Assembly: GCA_937880805.1 (NCBI GenBank)
Contig: CALGRR010000014.1
Span: 1-9,516, forward strand
Length of the DNA: 9,516 nucleotides
Direction of reading: 5' to 3'
Source of the DNA: an uncultured Clostridia bacterium
GTDB taxonomy: Bacteria; Bacillota; Clostridia; Oscillospirales; Acutalibacteraceae
Under the pieces are notes generated by a model. That model was not told the DNA's origin. It did no database searches and worked only from the letters and a program-made list of their open reading frames with translations. The translations under genes were made by a program, and so were the position numbers. Positions within the stretch are counted from its first letter, which is position 1. Every line of letters begins with the position of its first letter. This document shows positions 1 through 6,249 of the stretch, piece by piece.

Positions 1-35
1 GATTGAAAGGCGTCAGCCTTCCTGCTCACTCAACA

Positions 36-100
36 GCCAAAAATCATTTTAAAATTCTTCGCTTTCAGGTCGAAGATTTTTTATCGTGAGGATTTTTGGC
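36..100. repeat. Nested long stem-loop upstream of hflX
   Basis: Two inverted repeats are nested here. The outer arms gccaaaaatc (36-45) and gatttttggc (91-100) pair perfectly over 10 bp. Inside them aaaattcttcg (51-61) and cgaagatttt (71-80) pair over 10 bp with one bulged t, closing a 9-nt loop. There is no long T-run after the outer arm, so it is not an ordinary terminator. It could be a miniature repeat element or a structured RNA leader. The structure is seen directly; its role is unknown. Confidence 0.6.
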
Positions 101-120
101 TTACCAAGGCACAAAACGGA

Positions 121-141
121 GCAAATCCTTTGTGGATTTGC
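121..141. repeat. Perfect 8-bp stem-loop in the hflX leader
   Basis: gcaaatcc (121-128) and ggatttgc (134-141) are perfect inverted repeats around a 5-nt loop. It follows the nested stem-loop at 36-100 and may belong to the same element. The next bases are not a T-tract, so terminator function is not supported. Confidence 0.5.
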
Positions 142-164
142 GAGTATTTTAACGAAGGGAAGAC

Positions 165-203
165 GGAAATCATCCGATAAAAAACACAGTTCGGATTACT
201 TCC
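165..203. repeat. Imperfect 13-bp inverted repeat before the hflX start
   Basis: The arms at 165-177 and 191-203 match at 11 of 13 positions, with a perfect inner part atccga/tcggat around a 13-nt loop. It is the third stem-loop in this leader and ends 12 nt before the hflX ribosome site. I saw no convincing promoter in 1-226. The only open frame in this stretch is a 47-codon in-frame extension of hflX from a GTG at 86, which runs through the hairpins and is not believed. Confidence 0.4.
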
Positions 204-214
204 ATCACTCTATT

Positions 215-220
215 GAAAGG
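215..220 (+). promoter_or_regulatory. Ribosome-binding site that fixes the hflX start
   Basis: GAAAGG lies 6 nt before the ATG at 227. The GTG at 86 has no comparable site in front of it, and the extension it adds is unlike any HflX N-terminus. Confidence 0.75.
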
Positions 221-226
221 ATTAAT

Positions 227-1474
227 ATGGAATTTTACGAAAATAAACAGGAACCCGAAAAAGCGGTGCTTATTGCGGTTGACACGGGCGAATACGATTG
301 CGAATTATCGCTTGATGAGCTTGAAGAGCTTGCGAAAACCGCGGGTGCAGAGGTTGTTGGCAGAGTGTGGCAGAAAAGGGATAAGCCCGATTCGGCTCTG
401 TATCTCGGAAGCGGAAGGCTTGAAGAGCTGGGTGAATTCTGCGAAAACAATGAAATTGACCTTGTTATCGCAGACAGCGAGCTTTCTCCCGCACAGCTTC
501 GCAACATTGAAAAAGCAACAAAAACAAGAGTTATAGACAGAACAACTCTTATTCTGGATATTTTTGCGGAAAGAGCAAGGAGCAACGAGGGTAAGCTGCA
601 GGTTGAGCTTGCCCAGCTTCGCTATTCTCTTCCGAGGCTCACGGGTCAGGGCACCAAGCTTTCAAGGCTCGGCGGCGGTATCGGCACAAGAGGTCCCGGT
701 GAAACAAAGCTTGAATCGGATAAGCGTCACATCAGAAGAAGAATAAAATCTCTTGAAGAAGAATTTGATGCTCTTGAAAAAAGAAGAGGGCTTGCAAGGG
801 CAAGAAGAGAAAAAGACGGCGTTGAAACCGTTGTTATTGTTGGCTATACCAATGCGGGCAAGTCAACTCTTATGAATGCACTTACCGAGGCTGGCGTGCT
901 TGCTCAGGATAAGCTTTTCGCAACCCTTGACCCCACTTCAAGAGCACTCACCCTGCCCGATGGCAGAAAGGTTATGCTGATTGATACCGTAGGCTTTATC
1001 CGCAGACTGCCCCACCACCTTGTTGAAGCCTTCAAATCAACGCTTGAAGAGGCGGTTTGTGCAAAGGTTATTCTTAATGTGTGCGATGCATCCGATGAGG
1101 AATGCGGTGAGCATCTGCGTGTAACAAATGAGCTGCTTGATGAGCTTGGCTGCAAGGGCAAGCCGATTATTCCCGTTTTCAACAAATGCGATTTGCCGCA
1201 GGCACAGAATGTGCTCATTGAGCCGGGCAGCGTCTGCATTTCTGCTCTTGAAGAAAAGGGACTTGACGATTTGCTCGAAAAGATTTCAAAGGCACTTCCG
1301 CCCACAAGAGCAAGGGTGAAAATGCTTATTCCTTATTCCGACGGCTCGGCGGCAGCCGTGCTCCGCAAGGACAGCATTATAAACGAAGAGGAATACAGAG
1401 CAGACGGCCTTTATTTTGACCTTGTTGCCGATGTTGCAATGATAGATAAATATCAGAAATACTGCATAGAGTAG
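227..1474 (+). CDS. hflX: HflX, ribosome-associated GTPase
   Basis: HflX is a cytoplasmic GTPase of the TRAFAC class that binds the 50S subunit and, in bacteria studied, splits stalled or stress-damaged ribosomes. The predicted protein has 415 residues, the usual length. The N-terminal HflX domain shows the glycine-rich motif LGSGRLEEL (60-68), then a basic helical linker after RGPGETKLE (155-163). The GTPase domain is complete: G1 GYTNAGKST (206-214), G2 TLDPTSR (233-239), G3 DTVGF (253-257), G4 NKCD (319-322) and a G5-like ISA (338-340). A short C-terminal domain follows. The start is ATG 227 because of the GAAAGG site 6 nt upstream; the frame stays open to a GTG at 86, but that part crosses a hairpin-rich leader. 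It is probably transcribed alone; a dispersed repeat begins 3 nt after its stop. Identification is secure from the motifs; the rescue role is family knowledge. Confidence 0.97.
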   Translation: MEFYENKQEPEKAVLIAVDTGEYDCELSLDELEELAKTAGAEVVGRVWQKRDKPDSALYLGSGRLEELGEFCENNEIDLVIADSELSPAQLRNIEKATKTRVIDRTTLILDIFAERARSNEGKLQVELAQLRYSLPRLTGQGTKLSRLGGGIGTRGPGETKLESDKRHIRRRIKSLEEEFDALEKRRGLARARREKDGVETVVIVGYTNAGKSTLMNALTEAGVLAQDKLFATLDPTSRALTLPDGRKVMLIDTVGFIRRLPHHLVEAFKSTLEEAVCAKVILNVCDASDEECGEHLRVTNELLDELGCKGKPIIPVFNKCDLPQAQNVLIEPGSVCISALEEKGLDDLLEKISKALPPTRARVKMLIPYSDGSAAAVLRKDSIINEEEYRADGLYFDLVADVAMIDKYQKYCIE

Positions 1475-1477
1475 TGG

Positions 1478-1520
1478 CGGTCATAGGCGGAGCCTATCCG
1501 AAATTATTCATTATTCATTA
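1478..1520 (-). repeat. Dispersed intergenic repeat, copy 1 (inverted relative to copy 2)
   Basis: Positions 1478-1505 are the exact reverse complement of 7792-7819, a perfect 28-nt match. The core folds as a hairpin: ataggc and gcctat pair around gga, and outer cgg/ccg pair with a two-base bulge. It is followed by degenerate seven-base repeats of attcatt type, also seen (more copies) in the second element. It starts 3 nt after the hflX stop, as expected of an intergenic REP- or MITE-like element. No T-run follows, so it is not a canonical terminator. Strand is set relative to copy 2, arbitrarily called +. Confidence 0.8.
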
Positions 1521-1530
1521 TATATAATAA

Positions 1531-1559
1531 TTGACAAATTTGTTTAGATTTGTTAGTAT
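1531..1559 (+). promoter_or_regulatory. Sigma-A promoter for the secreted PHP protein
   Basis: TTGACA (1531-1536), a 17-bp spacer and TAGTAT (1554-1559). The -10 is imperfect (4 of 6) but carries a TG extension at 1551-1552. It lies about 32 nt before the start codon, giving a short leader with AAGGGAG at 1576-1582. Confidence 0.75.
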
Positions 1560-1591
1560 ATATGCATAAACCGTGAAGGGAGTTTTGTTAA

Positions 1592-3064
1592 ATGTTCAAA
1601 AAAATAACGGCAATTATTCTTTCGGTGCTTATGATTCTTCCACTTGCAGGGGTTTCGGCTTCTGCTGAAGAAACAGCGGCAAAAAATTACATAATCGAAG
1701 ACCCGTATGAAAATGTTGACTGGGATTTCTGGAATGCCTATAAAACACAGCTTCATGCTCACACAACCGCAAGCGACGGCTTTTTAACAATTCAGGAGTT
1801 TGTTAAGGCTCACTATGACCTTAACTATGATATAGTTGCTCTCACAGACCACGGAACCCTTAACTGGGGCTGGAATGTTGTTCCCGACACCGTGCCTCTT
1901 ATGAGATTGATTAAAAAAGAAAGAACAAAAATGGCTGATATTATTCCTCTGACAGACGAGGAATATAAGGCATACACCACCGGCACAGCCGAATCGGAAA
2001 CAAGAACCCACGAAAACGGAATGCTTGATGTGCCTCTTGGCAACGAGCTTAATATGGCAACACCTTTTGCAGACTGCCATCTTACGGGTTATTTTGCCGA
2101 ATACGGTCAGGGCCTTGCAGGCGTTTTCGGCGATTATGAAACCCCCACAAAGGGCGTTATGGAAAACGGCGGTATCTCGATGCTTTCACACGTTGGCGAA
2201 TATGTCTATATTGATAAAGACAGCGAGCTTCATGTAGGTCAGCCCATTGATGATTATTATCCCACAAAGTTTGCACGCCTCTTTATGGACTATGAAGGTT
2301 CAAGCGTTGGTATGGGTATCAACAGTGCAACCGATGCCCACACAAGATGCGACAGAATTCTCTATGACCAGGTGCTTCAGAAAACAATTCCCAACGGCGT
2401 TCTTCCCTGGTCGTTCACCTTCTCGGATTCACATACCGAATCATCGGTAAACTATGCATACACAATGATGATGATGCCCGAGCTTACCCTTGATGCATTC
2501 AGAAGCAGTATGGAAAACGGCGAGTTTTTCTCGGTTTCTCATTATTCAAACGGTGTTGAACTTAACGGTATGAAAGAAATGCCGAATTTTGTTGAAAAAG
2601 AAGTTGAAGACAGCAAGAGCTATCTTCTTGACAATACTCCTATGGTAACAAGAGTTACGGTTGATCAGGAGAAGGACACAATAACAATCGAGGGCACAAA
2701 CTTCAACGAGATAACCTGGGTTTCAAACGGTAACGTTATTAAGAGAGAAAGCAACATAACAAGCGGAACGGCAACTCTTGACCTTCACGCTTCGGATTTG
2801 CTTGACGAGCCCTATCTTTATGTAAGATTTTATATCACGGGCGAAAACGGCATCTGCTACGCTCAGCCCTTCGTTCTCAATGTTGAGGGCGAGGAATTTG
2901 CTCCCGTTGATGTTCCCAAAACGGTTTATGACCTTCCCTGGTTCCTCAGAAAGCTTGTAACCGTAGTTGACCTTTTATTCTTCAGACTCAATCCCGTTAT
3001 CTGGATTTTCAAATATTTTGCTCTCGGATATAATCCTCTTGAAAGATTAATCAACCCGTTTTAA
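1592..3064 (+). CDS. Secreted PHP-domain phosphoesterase with hydrophobic C-terminal tail
   Basis: The predicted protein has 490 residues and probably acts outside the membrane. Residues 1-25 form a Sec signal peptide: KK, a hydrophobic core, then a cut expected after ASA (23-25). The PHP (polymerase and histidinol phosphatase) metal site is largely visible: HAH (55-57), TDHG (85-88), E152, H163, H200 and DSH (279-281); a second DAH at 248-250 is also present. PHP proteins are metal-dependent phosphoesterases; the substrate here is unknown. Residues about 350-435 look like a small beta-sandwich. The last 50 residues, after VPKTVYDLPW, are rich in W, F, L and I with scattered K/R, and could anchor the protein to the membrane or a partner. 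ATG 1592 follows AAGGGAG by 9 nt. The gene has its own promoter, and no clear terminator separates it from the small gene downstream. PHP fold and secretion are well supported; exact function is not. Confidence 0.88.
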   Translation: MFKKITAIILSVLMILPLAGVSASAEETAAKNYIIEDPYENVDWDFWNAYKTQLHAHTTASDGFLTIQEFVKAHYDLNYDIVALTDHGTLNWGWNVVPDTVPLMRLIKKERTKMADIIPLTDEEYKAYTTGTAESETRTHENGMLDVPLGNELNMATPFADCHLTGYFAEYGQGLAGVFGDYETPTKGVMENGGISMLSHVGEYVYIDKDSELHVGQPIDDYYPTKFARLFMDYEGSSVGMGINSATDAHTRCDRILYDQVLQKTIPNGVLPWSFTFSDSHTESSVNYAYTMMMMPELTLDAFRSSMENGEFFSVSHYSNGVELNGMKEMPNFVEKEVEDSKSYLLDNTPMVTRVTVDQEKDTITIEGTNFNEITWVSNGNVIKRESNITSGTATLDLHASDLLDEPYLYVRFYITGENGICYAQPFVLNVEGEEFAPVDVPKTVYDLPWFLRKLVTVVDLLFFRLNPVIWIFKYFALGYNPLERLINPF

Positions 3065-3077
3065 CAGATTGTTAAAA
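3059..3077. repeat. AT-rich perfect stem-loop over the PHP gene stop codon
   Basis: ttttaaca (3059-3066) and tgttaaaa (3070-3077) pair perfectly around gat; the TAA stop (3062-3064) sits in the left arm. The stem is weak (one G-C pair per arm) and lacks a clean T-tract, so it may stabilise the 3' end rather than terminate. It lies 9 nt before the -35 box of the next gene. Confidence 0.4.
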
Positions 3078-3086
3078 TTATGAAGG

Positions 3087-3115
3087 TTGACAAGTTAATT
3101 ACTTTACTGTATAAT
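3087..3115 (+). promoter_or_regulatory. Perfect-consensus sigma-A promoter for the 61-residue gene
   Basis: TTGACA (3087-3092), exactly 17 bp, TATAAT (3110-3115): both hexamers and the spacing are ideal. Predicted transcription start is near 3122, giving a leader of about 58 nt. Such a promoter predicts strong transcription unless repressed. Confidence 0.9.
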
Positions 3116-3122
3116 GCTTGTG

Positions 3123-3132
3123 TATCCGGATA
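3123..3132. promoter_or_regulatory. Perfect 10-bp palindrome at the predicted transcription start
   Basis: tatccggata reads the same on both strands and lies right at the start expected from the 3087-3115 promoter. The position would suit an operator, but a 10-bp palindrome can occur by chance. No regulator is encoded nearby. Confidence 0.3.
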
Positions 3133-3179
3133 AGTAAAATCGTACATAACGGAAATAAATTGAAAAGGGGGATTTTCCA

Positions 3180-3365
3180 ATGGGCATTGATACAACAGGA
3201 ATCCAGGAGCTCATTATTGCAATCGTTAAGGCTATCGCAAACACAGACCTTAAGGCTATTGAGCTTGAAGCAGGTATGGCAAAAATTCTCACAATGTTTG
3301 CTGACATCTGGAATCCCATCTGGGCCGCTGTAACAGCTTGGCTCGAAGGTTCATTCGGACTTTAA
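3180..3365 (+). CDS. Unrecognised 61-residue hydrophobic, Trp-rich small protein
   Basis: I do not recognise this protein. It has 61 residues, no signal peptide and no cysteine. Three helical stretches seem likely: 8-20 (rich in I, A, V), 24-42 (amphipathic, with K25, E28, E30, K35, D42) and 47-55 (after N45-P46, with W44, W48 and W54 grouped near the C-terminus). Charge is net acidic (7 D/E against 3 K), which argues against a cationic leaderless bacteriocin. The gene is supported by its signals: perfect-consensus promoter at 3087-3115, a run of five G at 3167-3171 ending 8 nt before the ATG, a stop at 3363-3365 and a strong terminator 11 nt later. The transcript would be about 290 nt. The segment WNPIW loosely resembles NPVIW in the tail of the secreted PHP protein encoded just upstream. 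Membrane association or oligomerisation is a guess. The open frame could also lie inside a small RNA, but the ribosome site favours translation. Confidence 0.8.
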   Translation: MGIDTTGIQELIIAIVKAIANTDLKAIELEAGMAKILTMFADIWNPIWAAVTAWLEGSFGL

Positions 3366-3376
3366 TCCAAAAACGG

Positions 3377-3411
3377 AACAGACCCGAGATTTTTTCTCGG
3401 GTCTGTTTTTT
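3377..3411 (+). terminator. Strong intrinsic terminator after the small gene
   Basis: aacagacccgaga (3377-3389) and its exact complement (3395-3407) form a 13-bp perfect stem with a loop of five T, running into a six-T tract (3406-3411). It separates the small gene from the murD promoter. Confidence 0.95.
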
Positions 3412-3436
3412 GTTGATAAAAAGTGCTTATTTTTTC

Positions 3437-3465
3437 TTGAATATATAAAGGATATTTGTTATAAT
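3437..3465 (+). promoter_or_regulatory. Sigma-A promoter for murD-uxaC-glpK
   Basis: TTGAAT (3437-3442), 17 bp, then TATAAT (3460-3465) with a perfect TG extension (TGT at 3457-3459). It is about 45 nt before the murD start and directly after the terminator at 3377-3411. Confidence 0.85.
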
Positions 3466-3494
3466 TACTATGTCTGTAAATATTTTGATTTATC

Positions 3495-3501
3495 AAGGGG
3501 G
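3495..3501 (+). promoter_or_regulatory. Ribosome-binding site that decides the murD start
   Basis: AAGGGGG ends directly against an ATG at 3502, too close to serve it, but 9 nt before the in-frame GTG at 3511. The GTG is therefore the likelier start. Confidence 0.7.
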
Positions 3502-3510
3502 ATGACAGCT

Positions 3511-4815
3511 GTGTTTCAGCAATTAATTGAATATTTCAGAGAGCCCCGTGTTCTGGTTCTCGGCTTCGGCAGAGAGGGCCGTTCAACCTATGAGCTTATA
3601 AGACGCAGTCTGCCCGATAAGCATATCGGAATTGCGGATGTGCGTGATATTCAGCTTTCCGACCCGAATGTGACCCTGCATTGCGGAAACGGCTATCTCG
3701 ATGCAATGAAGGATTATGATATTATCGTTAAAACTCCGGGAATGTCTTTCAGAGATGTAACCGTTCCCGAAGGGGTTGAAGTTACCTGCCAGACAGATTT
3801 GTTTCTGCGTTTTTCAAAATGCATCTGTGTCGGCGTAACGGGAACAAAGGGCAAAACAACAACCTCAACGCTCATTTATCAGATGGTGAAGCAGGCGGGC
3901 AAAACAGCGTGCCTTATTGGAAATATAGGAATTCCCGTGCTTGACAGCCTCGAAAACGGAACACCCGAAATTGCCGTTATCGAGATGTCATCTCATCAGC
4001 TTGAATTCACAACCGCATCGCCTCATATAGCGGTAATGACAAATGTTTATCCCGAGCATCTTGACCATTATAACGGCTTTGAGGGTTATGTGGGTGCAAA
4101 AATGAATATAGTCCGCCATCAGGTGGGCTGCGATTATTTTATCTGCAATGCCGAGCAGAATTTTGATGATTACTATGATTTTTCAAAGGTTGTTCCTTCT
4201 GTTATCAAGGTGAGCAAAAACGGCGGCAGAGGCGATGAAGCAATAATTGCCGCTGCAAGTGCGAACGAAAGACTTAAGGGTGTGCACAACAGACAGAATG
4301 TGTGCGTTGCGGCAACCGTTGCAAGATGCCTCGGAGTGAGTGATGCAGATATAATCAAAGCTCTTGAAAGCTTTGCGGGCATTGAAAACCGAATGGAGCC
4401 CATAGGCGAATACTGCGGAATTAAATTCTATAACGATGCCATTGCAACAATTCCTCACGCGGTTGAATGTGCCGTTGAAGCCATAGGCGATGTTGATACC
4501 CTTATTTTCGGCGGGTTGGACAGAGGCATTGATTATTCGGGCTTTGATAAATTTCTTGAAAAGTGCAGCGTGAGAAATCTTATCGGTCTGCCCGATACAG
4601 GCACTGCACTCTGCAACAGCCTTCTTGAAAGAGGCTGCACAAAAAACATTATAGTTGCAGAGGATATGGAGCAGGCGGTTGATGCCGCATTCAGATTCAC
4701 CGAAAAAGGCAAGAGCTGCCTTATGTCGCCCGCAGCATCCAGCTATAATGTCTATAAGGATTTTGAGCATAAAGGCAACCACTATAAGCAGTTGGTTAAA
4801 TCACATATTGAGTAA
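3511..4815 (+). CDS. murD: MurD-type Mur ligase (UDP-MurNAc-L-Ala:D-Glu ligase), variant form
   Basis: MurD is the cytoplasmic ATP-dependent ligase that adds D-glutamate to UDP-MurNAc-L-alanine in peptidoglycan synthesis. From the GTG start the protein has 434 residues. The N-terminal nucleotide-binding fold shows GFGREG (18-23). The central ATPase domain has the P-loop GTKGKTT (111-117), EMSSHQLE (158-165) and NVYPEHLDHY (178-187). The C-terminal domain has NDAIATIP (308-315) where classical MurD reads close to NDSKATNP, then GGLDRGIDYSGF (334-345) and a MurD-like SPAASSYNVYKDFEHKGN end (about 406-423). ATG 3502 is the alternative start, but its ribosome site is too close. It leads murD-uxaC-glpK and is not beside mraY, ftsW or murG, so it may be a relocated murD or a second MurD-like ligase. 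The Mur ligase family is certain; D-Glu as substrate is likely. Confidence 0.9.
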   Translation: MFQQLIEYFREPRVLVLGFGREGRSTYELIRRSLPDKHIGIADVRDIQLSDPNVTLHCGNGYLDAMKDYDIIVKTPGMSFRDVTVPEGVEVTCQTDLFLRFSKCICVGVTGTKGKTTTSTLIYQMVKQAGKTACLIGNIGIPVLDSLENGTPEIAVIEMSSHQLEFTTASPHIAVMTNVYPEHLDHYNGFEGYVGAKMNIVRHQVGCDYFICNAEQNFDDYYDFSKVVPSVIKVSKNGGRGDEAIIAAASANERLKGVHNRQNVCVAATVARCLGVSDADIIKALESFAGIENRMEPIGEYCGIKFYNDAIATIPHAVECAVEAIGDVDTLIFGGLDRGIDYSGFDKFLEKCSVRNLIGLPDTGTALCNSLLERGCTKNIIVAEDMEQAVDAAFRFTEKGKSCLMSPAASSYNVYKDFEHKGNHYKQLVKSHIE

Positions 4816-4817
4816 AT

Positions 4818-4823
4818 CGGAGG
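4818..4823 (+). promoter_or_regulatory. Ribosome-binding site that decides the uxaC start
   Basis: CGGAGG lies 9 nt before ATG 4833. It abuts an in-frame TTG at 4824, which is therefore too close to be the start. Confidence 0.8.
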
Positions 4824-4832
4824 TTGATAGAA

Positions 4833-6236
4833 ATGATAAAAGAATTTATGGGAAAAGATTTTTTGCTCGATAATGAGCCCGCAGTCAAATGCTATGAAGC
4901 GGCAGAAAAAATGCCGGTTTTTGATTGGCATTGCCATCTTTCACCCAAAGAGATTTATGAAAACGAACAGCCTGCCGATATTGCGTGGCTCTGGCTTTCG
5001 GGCGACCACTATAAATGGCGTGCAATGCGTTCGTGCGGTGTTGATGAAAAATATATAACCGGCGATGCAAGCGGCTATGAAAAATTCAAGGCTTTTGCTT
5101 CAATTATGCCTTCTCTTATCGGCAACCCGATGTATCATTGGTCGCATCTCGAGCTCCGCAGATACTTCGGCATCAACGATATTCTTAATGCCGAAACCGC
5201 AGACGATATATGGGAAAGAGCAAATGCTGCAATAAAGGAAGGCGGTTTCACGCCCAGAGAGCTTATTGAAAAGTCAAATGTATCGCATCTTTGCACAACC
5301 GATGACCCCGCAGACAGCCTTGAATATCACATTCTTCTTGCAGAGGATAAGAGCTTCAAGTGCAAGGTGCTTCCCGCTTTCAGACCCGATAAGGCTCTCG
5401 GAATTGACCTTCCCTCGTGGAAGCCCTGGCTTTCGGATATGGAAAAAAGAGCAGGCAAGGCAATAACGGGTTTTGCAAGCCTTTGCGAAATTCTCAAAGA
5501 GAGAATCGCATTTTTTGCTTCGCTCGGCTGCCGTGCAAGCGACCACGCTTTTGCTTATGTTCCCTATGCTCCCGCAACAGCGGAGGAGCTTGAAGAGATC
5601 TTTGCATCCGTAAGAAACGGTGCAGAGCCAACGGTTGAGCAGTCGGATAAATTCAAAACAGCACTTCTGCGTTTCCTTGCAGCGGAATATGCAAAGCTTG
5701 GCTGGGCAATGGAACTTCATATCGGACCTATCAGAAACAACAACACTCTTATGTTCAATAAAATCGGCCCCGATGCAGGCTTTGACTCAATAGATGACCA
5801 GGAAATTGCACGCAATCTTTCGAGATTCCTCGATTCTCTTGCTGTTGAAGAAAGCCTTCCCAGAACAATTCTTTTCACGCTTAATCCCAAGGATAACTAT
5901 GTTCTCGGCTCAATGATAGGCAACTTCCAGACCTCCGAGGCAGAAAGCAAGGTGCAGTTCGGCTCTGCCTGGTGGTTCAATGATAATATTGACGGAATGA
6001 GAGAGCAGATGAAGGCACTCGGCAACCTCGGTGCACTCGGCAAATTCGTGGGTATGGTAACGGATTCCCGTTCCTTCCTTTCATATCCCAGACACGAGTA
6101 TTTCCGCAGAATTCTTTGCGGACTTATCGGTGATATGGTTGAAAAGGGTCTTTATCCCTATGATGAAAAGGCAATCTGCAAAATTGCAGAGGATGTTTCA
6201 TATAACAATGCATATAAATATTTCGGAGTAAAATGA
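4833..6236 (+). CDS. uxaC: Uronate isomerase (glucuronate/galacturonate isomerase)
   Basis: UxaC converts D-glucuronate to D-fructuronate and D-galacturonate to D-tagaturonate in the cytoplasm, the first step in using pectin and glycan uronates. The protein has 467 residues, the normal length. It belongs to the amidohydrolase superfamily: the metal motif is HCH (33-35) within FDWHCHLSPKEI, followed by WLWLSGDHYKWRAMR (52-66), ELHIGPIRNN (294-303) and the C-terminal signature DSRSFLSYPRHEYFRR (411-426), whose D411 is the expected catalytic aspartate. The start is ATG 4833 because CGGAGG lies 9 nt before it. It begins 17 nt after murD and ends 13 nt before glpK, so the three are probably co-transcribed. 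The usual partners (uxaB, uxuA, uxuB, kdgK, kdgA, GntR- or LacI-type regulators) are absent from the window. Identification is very secure. Confidence 0.97.
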   Translation: MIKEFMGKDFLLDNEPAVKCYEAAEKMPVFDWHCHLSPKEIYENEQPADIAWLWLSGDHYKWRAMRSCGVDEKYITGDASGYEKFKAFASIMPSLIGNPMYHWSHLELRRYFGINDILNAETADDIWERANAAIKEGGFTPRELIEKSNVSHLCTTDDPADSLEYHILLAEDKSFKCKVLPAFRPDKALGIDLPSWKPWLSDMEKRAGKAITGFASLCEILKERIAFFASLGCRASDHAFAYVPYAPATAEELEEIFASVRNGAEPTVEQSDKFKTALLRFLAAEYAKLGWAMELHIGPIRNNNTLMFNKIGPDAGFDSIDDQEIARNLSRFLDSLAVEESLPRTILFTLNPKDNYVLGSMIGNFQTSEAESKVQFGSAWWFNDNIDGMREQMKALGNLGALGKFVGMVTDSRSFLSYPRHEYFRRILCGLIGDMVEKGLYPYDEKAICKIAEDVSYNNAYKYFGVK

Positions 6237-6249
6237 TCGGAGGGTTAAT

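Noticed and set aside
86..226. 47-codon N-terminal extension of hflX from a GTG
   Set aside because: It crosses the hairpin-rich leader, has no ribosome site and does not look like an HflX N-terminus; ATG 227 has GAAAGG at a good distance.
1478..1505. Hairpin as an hflX terminator
   Set aside because: The stem is good but no T-tract follows, and the same sequence recurs inverted at 7792-7819, so a dispersed repeat explains it better.
3180..3365. Leaderless bacteriocin
   Set aside because: Length and Trp content would fit, but the net charge is about -4, whereas such bacteriocins are strongly cationic, and no transporter or immunity gene lies nearby.
4183..4782. 199-codon open frame on the minus strand
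   Set aside because: It is antisense to murD, whose motifs are clear, and its translation shows no recognisable domain; it reflects the codon use of the real gene.
5274..5720. 148-codon open frame on the minus strand
   Set aside because: It is antisense to uxaC with no domain or convincing start signals.
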